DNA from: Parasphingorhabdus sp.
Lineage (GTDB): Bacteria > Pseudomonadota > Alphaproteobacteria > Sphingomonadales > Sphingomonadaceae
DNA: 64,000 bases
Reading direction: 5' to 3'
Assembly (NCBI GenBank): GCA_030373505.1
Contig: JAUCYS010000004.1
Span: 1-64,000, forward strand
Shown: positions 44,183 to 53,770 of the stretch, one piece after another
Layout: each line of letters starts with the position of its first letter
Position numbering within the stretch: the first letter of the stretch is position 1
Position numbers and translations under genes: made by a program
Notes under the pieces: model-generated
The model's input: the letters and a program-made list of their open reading frames with translations, nothing else
What the model was told of the DNA's origin: nothing
Database searches by the model: none

Positions 44183-45022
44183 ATGCGCTCCTTTTTGCTT
44201 TTTACCCTCGGTCTTATTGCCCCCCAGATTGCTGTATTTCCAGCCTTCTCGCAGGTCATGGAGGCGAGCGATCCGCTCCAATATGCGGACATAGCGGACC
44301 TCAGCACAGATGCGCCTATCATTATTCATATTACCGTCAAAGAGGCGATAAAAGTCGATCCGGAACGAGCTCCGAATGCCCCTCCGGGAACCCAGCGCTT
44401 TTATATTGTGGCTGCCACCAATGCCCTGATTCGGGGTCAGGGAGGGGTTGGAGAGACGATTCGCTATGTCGTCGACCTGCCTCTGGACGCACGCGGACGG
44501 GCTCCAAAAATCAAGAAACAGCCGTTCATTATTTTTGCCCGCCGCACGCCCGGCGGCGGCAGTGACGATGTCCAGCTGATCGCGAAGGATGCCCAGATCG
44601 CCTGGACGCCGGATCGCGAACAGCGCGTCAGATCGGTGGTCCGCGAGCTGCTGGACCGCAACGCACCCCCGGCCATTTCCCGGGTCGCCAGCGCTTTTCA
44701 TGTTCCCGGCACGGTGATCGGCGAAGGTGAAACGCAGATATTCATCGAAACGGAAAGCGGAACGCCGATTTCGATCACCGTGCTGAAACGGCAGGGCCAG
44801 CGGAAATTCTGGGCCGTATCGCTTGGCGAAATTGTCGATGAAGCCGCCCGGGCACCGGTCAGAAACAGCCTGCTGTGGTACCGGCTCGCCTGTTTCCTGC
44901 CCCGTCAATTGCCGGCCGGCACGGTGGCCAGCGATACGCCCGCCAATGCCCAGCAGGCGCGCGCAGACTATCAGATGGTGCTCAATGACCTCGGCGCCTG
45001 TCCGAGATCGCGTCAGCCCTGA
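44183..45022 (+). CDS. secreted hypothetical protein, copy 1
   Basis: The 279-residue protein has a clear signal peptide (MRSFLLFTLGLIAPQIAVFPAFSQ) and is then soluble and presumably periplasmic. I do not recognise a family; it reads DLSTDAPIIIHITVKEAIKV, IRYVVDLPLDARGRAPKIKK and has two cysteines near the C terminus (about C244 and C274). Such sequences are kept next to hom in sphingomonads, but no function is known to me. The leader has no strong ribosome site. Confidence 0.7.
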   Translation: MRSFLLFTLGLIAPQIAVFPAFSQVMEASDPLQYADIADLSTDAPIIIHITVKEAIKVDPERAPNAPPGTQRFYIVAATNALIRGQGGVGETIRYVVDLPLDARGRAPKIKKQPFIIFARRTPGGGSDDVQLIAKDAQIAWTPDREQRVRSVVRELLDRNAPPAISRVASAFHVPGTVIGEGETQIFIETESGTPISITVLKRQGQRKFWAVSLGEIVDEAARAPVRNSLLWYRLACFLPRQLPAGTVASDTPANAQQARADYQMVLNDLGACPRSRQP

Positions 45023-45060
45023 TCCGTCTGATCCAGCCCAACTAGTACTGGCTTTCGTCA

Positions 45061-45084
45061 AAGGCGGCGCTAATAAGGCGCCTT
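45061..45084. promoter_or_regulatory. hairpin before hom, copy 1
   Basis: AAGGCG-CGCCTT (or GGCGC-GCGCC) can form a short stem between the secreted hypothetical gene and hom, followed by a weak T-rich run. It could terminate the upstream gene or shape the hom leader. Low confidence. Confidence 0.3.
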
Positions 45085-45117
45085 CAATCTTACCCTGAAT
45101 CAAAGAGGCAATTGACC

Positions 45118-46416
45118 ATGACCGCTCCGCTTCGCATCGCGCTCGCTGGACTGGGCACCGTCGGAACCGGAGTGATCCGGCTTATCGAAGAAAATGGTGC
45201 CATGATCGAACAACGGGCCGGTCGGCCTATTGTCGTATCTGCCGTTTCCGCTCGTGACCGCACTCGTGACCGCGGCATTGATCTTTCCGCCTATCCATGG
45301 TTCGATACGCCTGCGGCACTGACCGAACAGGCGGATGTCGATTGCGTGGTGGAAATGATCGGCGGAGCCGACGGCACCGCGCTCGAACTCGCGCGCAAGA
45401 GTCTGGCAGCCGGTAAATCCTTTGTCACCGCCAACAAGGCGATGATCGCCCACCACGGGATGGAACTGGCGAAGACCGCCGAAGCGGGCAATCTCTCCCT
45501 GCGCTATGAAGCGGCGGTTGCCGGGGGCATCCCGGTGATCAAGGGACTGCGGGACGGTGCATCGGCCAATCGGATCGAACGGGTTTACGGCATTCTCAAC
45601 GGCACCTCCAATTATATCCTGACCGAAATGGAAAAGCACGGGCACGCGTTTGACGACGTGCTGAAGGAAGCCCAGGCCATAGGCTATGCCGAGGCTGATC
45701 CGGGATTTGACATTGATGGTGTCGACGCAGCGCACAAGCTGGCGATTCTCTCCGCCCTGTCTTTCGGCAAGGCGCTCGACTTCGAAGGCGTGGAAATCGA
45801 CGGCATTCGCAACATCATGGCGGCGGATATCGGCCAGGCCAAGGCTCTGGGCTATCGTATTCGTCTGCTGGGCATGGCGCGCATTGATGACGGTAAGCTA
45901 TTCCAGCGGGTCAATCCCTATCTGGTGCCGGAAAGCCATCCGCTGGCGCATATCGACGGCGCAACCAACGCCGTGGTGGCGGAAGGCAATTTCTCCGGCC
46001 GCCTGATGTTCCAGGGTGCCGGAGCCGGCGAAGGCCCGACGGCATCGGCGGTGGTCGCCGATCTGATCGACATTGCCAGAGGCGATGCCGGCACCGTATT
46101 TGCCACGCCAGCCAGCCAGATGGAACCTTGCGAGCGCGCAGAAAGTGGCAACCGGGTCGGCAAAAGCTATGTCCGCTTCATCGTCGCCGACAGGCCGGGC
46201 GTGCTGGCCGAGATTACCGCGGCGATGCGTGATGCCGATGTTTCCATCGAGAGTCTGATCCAGACCGAGAAAACCTCGGAAGGCTCGGTGCTGCTGTCGA
46301 TGGTCACCCATGACAGCCGCGAATGCAACGTCCTCAAAAGTCTGGCAGCCCTGTCCAGTTCGGCAAGCCTGCAGGCCGCACCCGTGGTGATGCACCTGCT
46401 CAGCGATCAGGACTGA
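45118..46416 (+). CDS. hom: homoserine dehydrogenase, copy 1
   Basis: The 432-residue enzyme makes homoserine for threonine and methionine synthesis. It starts at the ATG at 45118 (AGAGGCAATTG upstream), with a Rossmann motif ALAGLGTVGTG, ANKAMIAHHG, AAVAGGIPVIKGL, GILNGTSNYILTEM and the catalytic-region EADPGFDIDGVDAAHKL. A C-terminal ACT domain (about 350-432, FIVADRPGVLAEITAAM) suggests allosteric threonine control. Length is normal for the ACT type. Its stop abuts the stop of the convergent hypothetical gene. In copy 1 that neighbour is truncated; in copy 2 it is whole. Confidence 0.97.
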   Translation: MTAPLRIALAGLGTVGTGVIRLIEENGAMIEQRAGRPIVVSAVSARDRTRDRGIDLSAYPWFDTPAALTEQADVDCVVEMIGGADGTALELARKSLAAGKSFVTANKAMIAHHGMELAKTAEAGNLSLRYEAAVAGGIPVIKGLRDGASANRIERVYGILNGTSNYILTEMEKHGHAFDDVLKEAQAIGYAEADPGFDIDGVDAAHKLAILSALSFGKALDFEGVEIDGIRNIMAADIGQAKALGYRIRLLGMARIDDGKLFQRVNPYLVPESHPLAHIDGATNAVVAEGNFSGRLMFQGAGAGEGPTASAVVADLIDIARGDAGTVFATPASQMEPCERAESGNRVGKSYVRFIVADRPGVLAEITAAMRDADVSIESLIQTEKTSEGSVLLSMVTHDSRECNVLKSLAALSSSASLQAAPVVMHLLSDQD

Positions 46417-46718
46417 TCATTCGGCGGGAGCGAGCGGCCTGATCATCGCCTGTTTCACATAGTCGCGGTCGGGGACTTCCGGGGTAACGGCCTGCAAAAC
46501 CCGGCCCACCCCGCCGCCGACATTGCCGCCGTTGCCGCCAATCCCGACGCTGACCACCGACAGGCCCTTGAAACAGTTGCGTTCGTCCATCGTCACATAG
46601 CAGCGACCCTGCTGGACGATTCCGGGATTGGCCCGGGGCAAGGGCTCCCGGATTCTGTCGCCCGCGTCTGCGGCCAGTTCGGGAAAGGGCAGTCTCTGCT
46701 GCCGGTCGATTTCCGGCA
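46417..46718 (-). pseudogene. secreted hypothetical gene, 3' fragment at the duplication junction
   Basis: This is the last 100 codons of the 158-residue gene found intact at 58411-58887. Its first 58 codons, with the signal peptide, are lost because the duplication boundary runs through it, so it is now joined to the 5' part of the GGDEF-EAL gene, read in a different frame. No start or signal peptide remains for this frame, so a stable product is unlikely. Confidence 0.9.
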
Positions 46719-47225
46719 GACCAACCCCTCATTGCCGACAGCAGTTTTCAACCGCTCACCAACCGCAAGCAGCAACTGGTCGCCAGCCAGATGGCCGTAC
46801 AGATCGTTGACCGGTTTGAACCGGTTGAGGTCAATGGCAAGCAAGGTGACCGGCGCGCGCGCTGCATTCTCCAGCGCGGATTCTATCTCCATATTTGCCT
46901 TGCGGCGGTTGGCCAGCCCGGTCAGCGGATCGTGCAGGGCCATTTCATTGGCCTTTTTCTCGGCCAACAGCCGGAGCTTCAATTCCTGCTTCGCTTCAAT
47001 AAGTCGGCGCACTGCGAAAACGCCCAGCGCAATCGGGAGCAGCAGCAATCCGGTCAGAAATTCATCGAACTGCCAGTGTTCATGCTGCTCTGTAAATATA
47101 ACAATTTGCTCAAATCCATTGAGAGCGTGGGATCCGCCCAATGTGATCAGATAGAATATTACGATAATCGCAAAGTCTCTATGTGGCGCATATTTCTTTT
47201 CGGCGGTAAATTTTCTGAGTTCCAA
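46593..47225 (-). pseudogene. GGDEF-EAL 5' fragment, chimeric with the hypothetical gene
   Basis: The first 168-169 residues of the GGDEF-EAL protein (two helices and the start of the GGDEF domain) are present with the native start; the boundary falls four residues before the GGDEF signature (residue 173). The frame then continues out of register through the hypothetical gene for 42 residues (starting CRKSTGSRDC) to a stop at 46593. A chimeric 210-residue membrane protein could be translated, but it lacks the active site. It is the diagnostic novel joint of the duplication. Confidence 0.9.
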
Positions 47226-47380
47226 AGACTGCTCCCAATGGTGCGATAAATATCCCCCACCGTTCAGCCACCAGAATAGCAGATATATATTAAGCCTTTA
47301 CTAAGCACTGAACGCAGCCATCAGCACCCCGCAATGGATCGCGGCCAGAGGAAAATCGCTTTCTTCATTGTGGAGTTGGT

Positions 47381-47451
47381 TGGGGTGGCAGGATTCGAAC
47401 CTGCGCATGGCGGCATCAAAAGCCGCTGCCTTACCACTTGGCGACACCCCA
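47381..47451 (-). tRNA. tRNA-Gln (anticodon TTG), copy 2
   Basis: Same 71-nt cloverleaf as at 35387-35457, including anticodon TTG and the T-loop GGTTCGAATCC. The two copies are identical. Confidence 0.95.
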
Positions 47452-47537
47452 ATATTTGCGGGCCTCATTCTGGCGGGCCACGCTGGTGAACGGGCCTATT
47501 ATCCAGTTTGCCCGCAGGGGGCAAGAGGCAGTTATAT

Positions 47538-48641
47538 CTAAGCTTCGAACAGTCTTTTGACCCAGCCGTGATTATCCGGTGCAATGCCGCGCTGTATATC
47601 AACCAGCCGCCGCTTCAATTTTTCGGTCAACTGGCCGGGACCACCGCCGCCGATGGTGAATTCACCCTTGCGGGACCGTACGGTACCGACTGCAGTCACA
47701 ACCGCTGCCGTCCCGCAAGCAAAGGTTTCAACCAGCTTGCCACTGGCGGCATCGGCCTCCCATCGGTCGATGGAATAGGGTTCCTCGACCACGGTCAGTC
47801 CCTCTTCCCGAGCGAGGGTCATGATCGAATCGCGAGTGATGCCGGGCAGGATGGTTCCACCGAGAGGCGGGGTGATAAGCCTGCCGTCATCCATTGCGAA
47901 AAACAGATTCATACCGCCCAGTTCTTCCACCCATTTATGTTCGGCGGCATCCAGGAAAACGACCTGATCGCATTCCTTTTCGATGGCTTCCGCCTGTGCA
48001 ATGAGGCTGCCGGCATAATTGCCGCCGCATTTGGCCGCACCGGTACCGCCCGGCGCTGCCCGGCTGTAATCCTCAGACACCCAGATCGTGATCGCCGAGG
48101 CGCCGCTCTTGAAATAGCCGCCCGCGGGGGAAGCAATCACCAGATACAGATATTCCTTGGCCGGGCGAACGCCCAGAAACACTTCGCTCGCGAACATGAA
48201 GGGACGGAGATAGAGGGAGCCGCCCTCGACCGAAGGGAACCAGTCGCGGTCGATATCGACCAGCGCCTCGACAGAATCGAGAAAGGCCTGTTGCGGCAAT
48301 TCCGGCATCGCCATACGCCGTGCCGACGCCTGGAACCGTTTTGCATTTGCTTCGGGGCGAAAGAGGGCCGTGCTGCCATCGGCGAGACGGTAAGCCTTCA
48401 TCCCCTCGAATATTTCCTGGGCATAATGGAGCACCGAGGAAGCGGGATCCATCAGGATCGGCTCCCGTTTGGTGATCCTGGCATCGTGCCAGCCTTGCGC
48501 TTCGCTATAGCGGATCATGGCCATATGGTCGGTGAACAGGGTCCCGAAGCCCGGATTTTCCAACAGCCGAGACCGCTCGCTTGCCATCACCGGCGTCGCG
48601 CTCGGCTCCAGCTTGAATTCCAGGTTTTGATTGTCTGCCAT
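47538..48641 (-). CDS. ilvE: branched-chain amino acid aminotransferase, copy 2
   Basis: Identical 367-residue product to the gene at 35544-36647, with the Schiff-base lysine at K204. The whole upstream region is preserved, so both copies should be expressed and BCAT dosage is doubled. It is divergent from the second MarR-type gene. Confidence 0.95.
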   Translation of the reverse strand: MADNQNLEFKLEPSATPVMASERSRLLENPGFGTLFTDHMAMIRYSEAQGWHDARITKREPILMDPASSVLHYAQEIFEGMKAYRLADGSTALFRPEANAKRFQASARRMAMPELPQQAFLDSVEALVDIDRDWFPSVEGGSLYLRPFMFASEVFLGVRPAKEYLYLVIASPAGGYFKSGASAITIWVSEDYSRAAPGGTGAAKCGGNYAGSLIAQAEAIEKECDQVVFLDAAEHKWVEELGGMNLFFAMDDGRLITPPLGGTILPGITRDSIMTLAREEGLTVVEEPYSIDRWEADAASGKLVETFACGTAAVVTAVGTVRSRKGEFTIGGGGPGQLTEKLKRRLVDIQRGIAPDNHGWVKRLFEA

Positions 48642-48729
48642 ATATGCCGCTTTCGCTGTAATTCATGCCCACCAATGGAAGAATTGGAAGCATATCCAAT
48701 TGTCTTGCAATCCCCTAATCAGCCTGTCA

Positions 48730-48756
48730 AGATACGTCAACATGACTGACGTATCT
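48730..48756. promoter_or_regulatory. perfect palindrome over the MarR start codon, copy 2
   Basis: The same 10-7-10 inverted repeat as at 36736-36762, again with the regulator ATG in the centre. Confidence 0.65.
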
Positions 48757-49254
48757 CGCACCGCAATTTCCCCCGGAGCCTCGCCGCTTTTTCTGCGTGA
48801 AGACGAAGTGCGCCGTGGCATCGAACTGCTGTATTTCGGCTATACCAGACTGACCAATGCGATCGACCGGGAACTGGCAACGCAGGGCCTGGGCCGGGCG
48901 CATCACCGCGCTCTATATTTCATAGCCCGCCAGCCTGGTCTGACCGTCGGCGAATTGCTTAAATTGCTGGCGATCACCAAACAGTCGCTCGGCCGCGTGC
49001 TGAAGGAATTGCAGGACCGGCAGTTCATCCTGACGTCCCCCGGCGTTCTCGACCGGCGGCAGAAATTGCTGCGCCTGACAGAAAAGGGTGCTGATCTGGA
49101 GGCCGAACTGTTTCGGCAATTGCGGCAAAGACTTTCGTCCGCCTATGTTTCTGCAGGACAGGAATCCGTGAGCGGCTTCTGGCATGTTCTGGAAGGCCTG
49201 ATTCCGGAAAGCGATCGCAAGATGGTGTTCGACCTGCGCGGAGACAATCTCTGA
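48742..49254 (+). CDS. MarR-family transcriptional regulator (PetP-like), copy 2
   Basis: Identical 170-residue regulator to that at 36748-37260. If it represses itself through the palindrome at its start codon, total regulator level may be buffered even though the gene is doubled, while the other genes of the unit would rise with dosage. Confidence 0.9.
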   Translation: MTDVSRTAISPGASPLFLREDEVRRGIELLYFGYTRLTNAIDRELATQGLGRAHHRALYFIARQPGLTVGELLKLLAITKQSLGRVLKELQDRQFILTSPGVLDRRQKLLRLTEKGADLEAELFRQLRQRLSSAYVSAGQESVSGFWHVLEGLIPESDRKMVFDLRGDNL

Positions 49255-49336
49255 GGCGAGAGCCGACGAGGCGTTTTCTGCGGTCACCAAATAATATCAA
49301 AATACATGAGCATCGAGACAGGCGGCGGGCACAGGA

Positions 49337-49843
49337 TCAGGCTTCGCCGGCGGTATCGACCATCGCATGGGCAATCGCATCCTGGGGGCTCTTGTCGCTC
49401 CACAGGACAAACTGGAAGACGGGATAAAATCTCTCCCATTCCTCGATCGCCAAATCGACAATCGTCTGCGCCTGATCCAGACCCAGCAATCCGCTCCCGC
49501 CGAGCAGGGTGGCATGGCGGAACAACAATATATTATTGTTCGACCACAGATCAAAATGACCTAGCCAGAGCTGCTCGTTGATCAGCCCCAATGTTTCGTA
49601 AATGGCCGTTTTCTTCTCATCCGGAACGCGGATCTCCGGCAACAGCAGAATCTGGAGGACATGATCCTCGTCCCGCCAGATCGCGCGCATCTGATAGCTC
49701 GTCCAGTTGCCCTTTATCTCGACCGAAAGCTCGTCGTCGCCGACATGATTGACCGACCAGCCGCGCGCCTCGAAAAAGGCCGCCAGCATATCCACGGGCG
49801 GCGCTTCGTCCTGATCAAGCTCTTCCCATTGGTCGTCAAGCAT
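49337..49843 (-). CDS. YbjN domain protein, copy 2
   Basis: Identical 168-residue acidic protein to that at 37343-37849, with the same convergent position relative to the MarR gene. Confidence 0.85.
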   Translation of the reverse strand: MLDDQWEELDQDEAPPVDMLAAFFEARGWSVNHVGDDELSVEIKGNWTSYQMRAIWRDEDHVLQILLLPEIRVPDEKKTAIYETLGLINEQLWLGHFDLWSNNNILLFRHATLLGGSGLLGLDQAQTIVDLAIEEWERFYPVFQFVLWSDKSPQDAIAHAMVDTAGEA

Positions 49844-49974
49844 TACGGTTTCCAGATCCTTTGTAACTAGACGCTTAGTGGCGCAAGCACCGGATCAGGG
49901 CAAGGCAAGGCGCTGCCAGCCGTCACATTGATTGTGGGAACGCTGTGGATAATGAACGCCCGACCGGGCGGGAT

Positions 49975-50352
49975 TCAGTCGCCGGTTTTGGGGGGAGCGG
50001 ACTTGCGCGCGGCCGGTTTCGGAGCAGCAGCTTTTTGCCCGCTCGCCTTGCCCGCAGTCGCGCGTTTCGTTGCAGGCTTGCTTGCCGGAGCGGACGCGGC
50101 CTTTTCCAGGGCATCGACCCGTTTCTTCAGCGCGTCTGCTTCGGCCCGCGCCTTGGCAGCCATTTCCTTTACCGCGTCGAATTCGTCGCGCGAGACAAAG
50201 TCCATCCCGCCAAACCATTCCTTGGCCCGTTCGCGGGCACTGGATTCGGCTTCGCGTCCGACGCCAGCCACGGTCCCTGCAAGACCGTTCAACACTTTCG
50301 AAAGATCGTCAAAAAAACGGTTCTGGCTCTGCATTTCATTAAACTCCGTCAC
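49975..50352 (-). CDS. UbiK/BMFP family accessory factor, copy 2
   Basis: Identical 125-residue protein to that at 37981-38358: amphipathic N terminus, short coiled coil and Lys/Ala/Pro-rich tail. Confidence 0.82.
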   Translation of the reverse strand: MTEFNEMQSQNRFFDDLSKVLNGLAGTVAGVGREAESSARERAKEWFGGMDFVSRDEFDAVKEMAAKARAEADALKKRVDALEKAASAPASKPATKRATAGKASGQKAAAPKPAARKSAPPKTGD

Positions 50353-50379
50353 TGGCCCGTCGGACCTGAAAAATATAAT

Positions 50380-50928
50380 CTATATCTGGGTTCTCGCAGC
50401 CGGAACCACAAGGGTCTCTGCACCCGGATTGAGCCAGTCGATCTCTTTATTGAGCGCCGCGGCGAAACAGAGCCATGCGAGATAGGGCACCATCAGCCAG
50501 GCGGCGGCCTTGCGAACCCGGCCAAAAACCAGCGTCGTGGCCAGCGCCAGCAGGAAGATGATGACAAGAAACCAGAAAGCGGCTGTCACCTGGTGCATGC
50601 CGAAAAACAGAATCGGCCAGAACAGGTTGAGGGCATATTGCACCAGATACAGGATGATCGCAGGAGCGCGCAAAGGCGCTCCCCGCGCGTGCAGCACCAT
50701 CGCAAAGGCCGTGCCCATCATCGCGTAGAGCAGTGCCCAGGCGGCCCCAAAGGCCCATCCCGGCGGCTGAGCGGCGGGTTTGGCCAGGGCCTGGAACCAG
50801 CGGTTTTCGTCACCGCTATTGGCAAACTGGCTGAACGCAAATCCGAGCAATACGGTGATCGGGACGATGAACAATATCCACCGCAACAGGGACATGCGCA
50901 GCTGACCTTTTGAAGCAATCTGATTCAC
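50380..50928 (-). CDS. tspO: TspO/MBR family protein, copy 2
   Basis: Identical 182-residue five-helix protein to that at 38386-38934. The 253-bp space to the ABC exporter gene is also the same. Confidence 0.88.
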   Translation of the reverse strand: MNQIASKGQLRMSLLRWILFIVPITVLLGFAFSQFANSGDENRWFQALAKPAAQPPGWAFGAAWALLYAMMGTAFAMVLHARGAPLRAPAIILYLVQYALNLFWPILFFGMHQVTAAFWFLVIIFLLALATTLVFGRVRKAAAWLMVPYLAWLCFAAALNKEIDWLNPGAETLVVPAARTQI

Positions 50929-51181
50929 AGGGCGGCATCCTTGATCGAGAAATTACGCGAATCGTCAGGGCCGCTTGTGCCCGAAACCCTTGTACTTTTA
51001 ACAATTTTTGGGCGCTTGGCCAGCCTTATGGCGCTGATTATATCCGAGGCGCGTCAGAATAAGATTACTTCGTGCCTTGGCATTTTTTTCATCATCGCCA
51101 TCTTGGAGAAACGGGGCGCGCCGGGGGTATCGGTACAAACCTTTGATTGTGACAAATAGGACGGGCTGCTAGGCGCTTTTT

Positions 51182-53002
51182 ATGAACGACAAAACGATTT
51201 CTCCCGAACCGGACGCCCCTCCCGCATCGCTCAAAAAGATCGGCAACCTGCGGATGGTTTTTGAACGGGCGGTCAACTATCCCAAGCAGATTTCCCTGGC
51301 GCTGCTTGCCCTGCTGGTCTCGGCCACGGCGACGCTGGCGATCCCGGCGGGCTTCAAAACCATTATCGACAAGGGCTTCATAGCAGGGAACGGCAATGTC
51401 GCGCCTTATTTTCAGGGTCTGCTGGGGATTGTCGCGGTTCTGGCTGTCGCCACCGCTTTCCGCTTCTATTTTGTCAGCTGGCTGGGAGAACGGGTGGTCG
51501 CGGATATCCGGCTCGCCGTTCAGAACAATCTGCTGCGGCTGGCGCCTGGCTTTTTCGAGGAAAACCGACCCTCGGAAATCGCTTCGCGGATGACGTCGGA
51601 TACGGCGGTGATCGAACAGGTGGTCGGGACAACCGTATCGGTCGCGCTTCGCAATATCGTGATCGGCCTCGGCGGGATCATCTATCTGTTCACTCTCGCT
51701 CCGGCCCTGACGGCTGGCCTGCTTTTGGCGATTCCCGTCATCGTGCTGCCGATCGTCTTTATCGGCCGGAAGCTCACCAATGTCTCCCGCTCCAGCCAGG
51801 ACCGGGTAGCGGATGTGGGTGCAATGATCGCGGAAACCCTGGGCGCCATGAAAATCGTCCAGGCCTTTGGCCAGCAGGACCGGGAACATGAACGGTTCCG
51901 CGGCGCTGTCGAAAGTACATTTGATACCGCCAAAAGGCGGATCCGCCTGCGCGCGGCGATGACCGCGATCGTCATCGGCCTGATTTTCACCGGCATCACC
52001 ATGCTGATGTGGCGCGGCGCAATCGGTGTTGCCGAAGGGACCATATCGGGCGGGACGATTGCTGCCTTCGTGCTTACCGGCGGCCTCGTTGCCGGCGCTT
52101 TTGGTGCCCTCACCGAAGTCTATGGCGACCTGCTGCGCGGAGCGGGTGCTGCCGGCCGTCTGGCGGAACTGCTGTCCGAAAAGCCGGGTATCGCCGCACC
52201 AGCGAATCCGATTGCCCTGCCCGAGCCTTCGCGCGGTCAGATCGCGTTCGACAATGTCAGCTTCGCCTATCCGACGCGGCCCGACGCGCAGGCGCTCCGC
52301 AATTTCTCGCTGACCGTATCGCCTGGCGAGACGGTTGCGGTGGTCGGGCCGTCCGGGGCCGGAAAATCCACCCTGTTCCAGCTCGCCCAGCGCTTCTATG
52401 ATCCGCAGGCCGGTTCGGTGCGTATCGACGGCGTCGCCCTGCCCTCGGCTGACCCGGCCGAGATCAGGCAGCGCATGGCACTGGTCCCTCAGGAAACCGT
52501 ATTATTTGCCGCCTCCGCCCGCGACAATCTGCGCTATGGCAAATGGGAAGCGACCGATGAGGAAATCTGGGAAGCGGCGCGCGTCGCCAATGCCGAGAAA
52601 TTTCTCCGCGCCCTGCCCGACGGGCTCGACAGTTTCATGGGCGAAGCAGGCACGCGCCTGTCCGGGGGACAGCGTCAGCGGATTTCGATCGCCCGGGCGC
52701 TGCTGCGCAACACACCGATCCTTCTGCTGGACGAAGCAACCTCGGCGCTGGATGCGGAAAGTGAAAAGCTTGTGCAGGATGCGCTCGATCATCTGATGCA
52801 GGACCGGACGACCATCGTCATCGCTCATCGGCTGGCAACGGTACGGTCAGCGGACCGGATCATCGTGATGGACGAGGGCAGGATTGTCGAACAGGGCGAC
52901 CATGACAGCCTGATCGCCAAAAACGGTCTCTATGCCCGGCTGGCGGAGCTGCAGTTTAGCAGCGCGGAGACCAGTCGGCCGAAGGCCCCCGTTCAGATCT
53001 AG
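51182..53002 (+). CDS. MsbA-like ABC exporter, copy 2
   Basis: Identical 606-residue half-transporter to that at 39188-41008, all ATPase motifs intact. The doubled dosage of an exporter is one plausible selective benefit of the duplication. Confidence 0.93.
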   Translation: MNDKTISPEPDAPPASLKKIGNLRMVFERAVNYPKQISLALLALLVSATATLAIPAGFKTIIDKGFIAGNGNVAPYFQGLLGIVAVLAVATAFRFYFVSWLGERVVADIRLAVQNNLLRLAPGFFEENRPSEIASRMTSDTAVIEQVVGTTVSVALRNIVIGLGGIIYLFTLAPALTAGLLLAIPVIVLPIVFIGRKLTNVSRSSQDRVADVGAMIAETLGAMKIVQAFGQQDREHERFRGAVESTFDTAKRRIRLRAAMTAIVIGLIFTGITMLMWRGAIGVAEGTISGGTIAAFVLTGGLVAGAFGALTEVYGDLLRGAGAAGRLAELLSEKPGIAAPANPIALPEPSRGQIAFDNVSFAYPTRPDAQALRNFSLTVSPGETVAVVGPSGAGKSTLFQLAQRFYDPQAGSVRIDGVALPSADPAEIRQRMALVPQETVLFAASARDNLRYGKWEATDEEIWEAARVANAEKFLRALPDGLDSFMGEAGTRLSGGQRQRISIARALLRNTPILLLDEATSALDAESEKLVQDALDHLMQDRTTIVIAHRLATVRSADRIIVMDEGRIVEQGDHDSLIAKNGLYARLAELQFSSAETSRPKAPVQI

Positions 53003-53219
53003 GCCCGGCAGCGCGCACTACCCGCAGCCCGCCTCCCCTGTGTGATGCCTCTACCTTTGAGGCTCAGCCCCGCTTCGGCATAACCGGGCAGGCCATGAAC
53101 CTGCACAGCATAGACTGGACTGCAGGCTGTCAGGCTCGGCTGGCGCGCTCAATGCGACGGCGGCTGGAGGGTGACATCAAAACCGTGGGATAATCCCCCT
53201 CCATGGGAAGATTGGACAC

Positions 53220-53252
53220 AAAAAAAGGGCCGCGATACCAGATCGCAGCCCC
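53220..53252 (-). terminator. intrinsic terminator of the tonB-exbBDD operon, copy 2
   Basis: Same GC-rich stem with one mismatch and a T tract on the minus strand as at 41226-41258, placed just after the last exbD. Confidence 0.85.
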
Positions 53253-53273
53253 GTTCTATTTCTGTGTAGCAAC

Positions 53274-53726
53274 CTAGTTCGGCGCGCGGCTGGCCTTGTT
53301 GAAGCTGCCATATTGTTCGTTACCAACGAAGCCGAATTTGGTTACGCCGCTGTCCTTGATCACCGCCAGGGTCCGGTCGGTGGTCAGATAGGCGCTCAGC
53401 GGATCAGGCTGGAACTGAAGTTCCGGCTCGGGAACCATCGATTTGGTCTGCGCCAGATATTGTTTTACCTGATTCAGCGATACCGGGGTATCGTTCCAGA
53501 TCACCTGGTTTGTTGCCGTAATCCCCAGACGATTTTTGACCGGATCAATGATCGGTTCGTCCTGCGGAGAATCGTCCGAAACCGGAAGATCAATTTTCAC
53601 CGCGTGCGTCTGCACAGGGATTGTGATGATGAACATGATGAGAAGAACCAACAGGACGTCGATGAGCGGCGTCGTGTTCATCTCCATCATTGGCTCGCCA
53701 TCATCTTTTCCGCCACTCATAGCCAT
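53274..53726 (-). CDS. exbD: ExbD/TolR protein, second paralogue, copy 2
   Basis: Identical 150-residue product to that at 41280-41732, with the conserved membrane Asp. Confidence 0.93.
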   Translation of the reverse strand: MAMSGGKDDGEPMMEMNTTPLIDVLLVLLIMFIITIPVQTHAVKIDLPVSDDSPQDEPIIDPVKNRLGITATNQVIWNDTPVSLNQVKQYLAQTKSMVPEPELQFQPDPLSAYLTTDRTLAVIKDSGVTKFGFVGNEQYGSFNKASRAPN

Positions 53727-53770
53727 TCGTGCGTCTCCTTAACTCTATAATCTTCAGCTGCCGGTCGGAA

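Larger units (their letters stand above)
34725..46718. repeat. tandem duplication unit, copy 1
   Basis: This 11,994-bp unit is followed at once by a second copy (46719-58712). Every position I compared, including all protein translations and the tRNA, is the same at a constant offset of 11,994. The left edge lies in the GGDEF-EAL gene at CCGGCT-GACC, and the right edge in the secreted hypothetical gene at CCGGCA-GACC. The shared GACC (9 of 10 bases matching in the longer context) marks a microhomology junction. It may be a recent duplication or an assembly artefact. Confidence 0.95.

Noticed and set aside
44171-45103. 310-codon minus-strand frame (and its copy at 56165)
   Set aside because: Opposite to a signal-peptide-bearing gene; composition is that of an antisense read.
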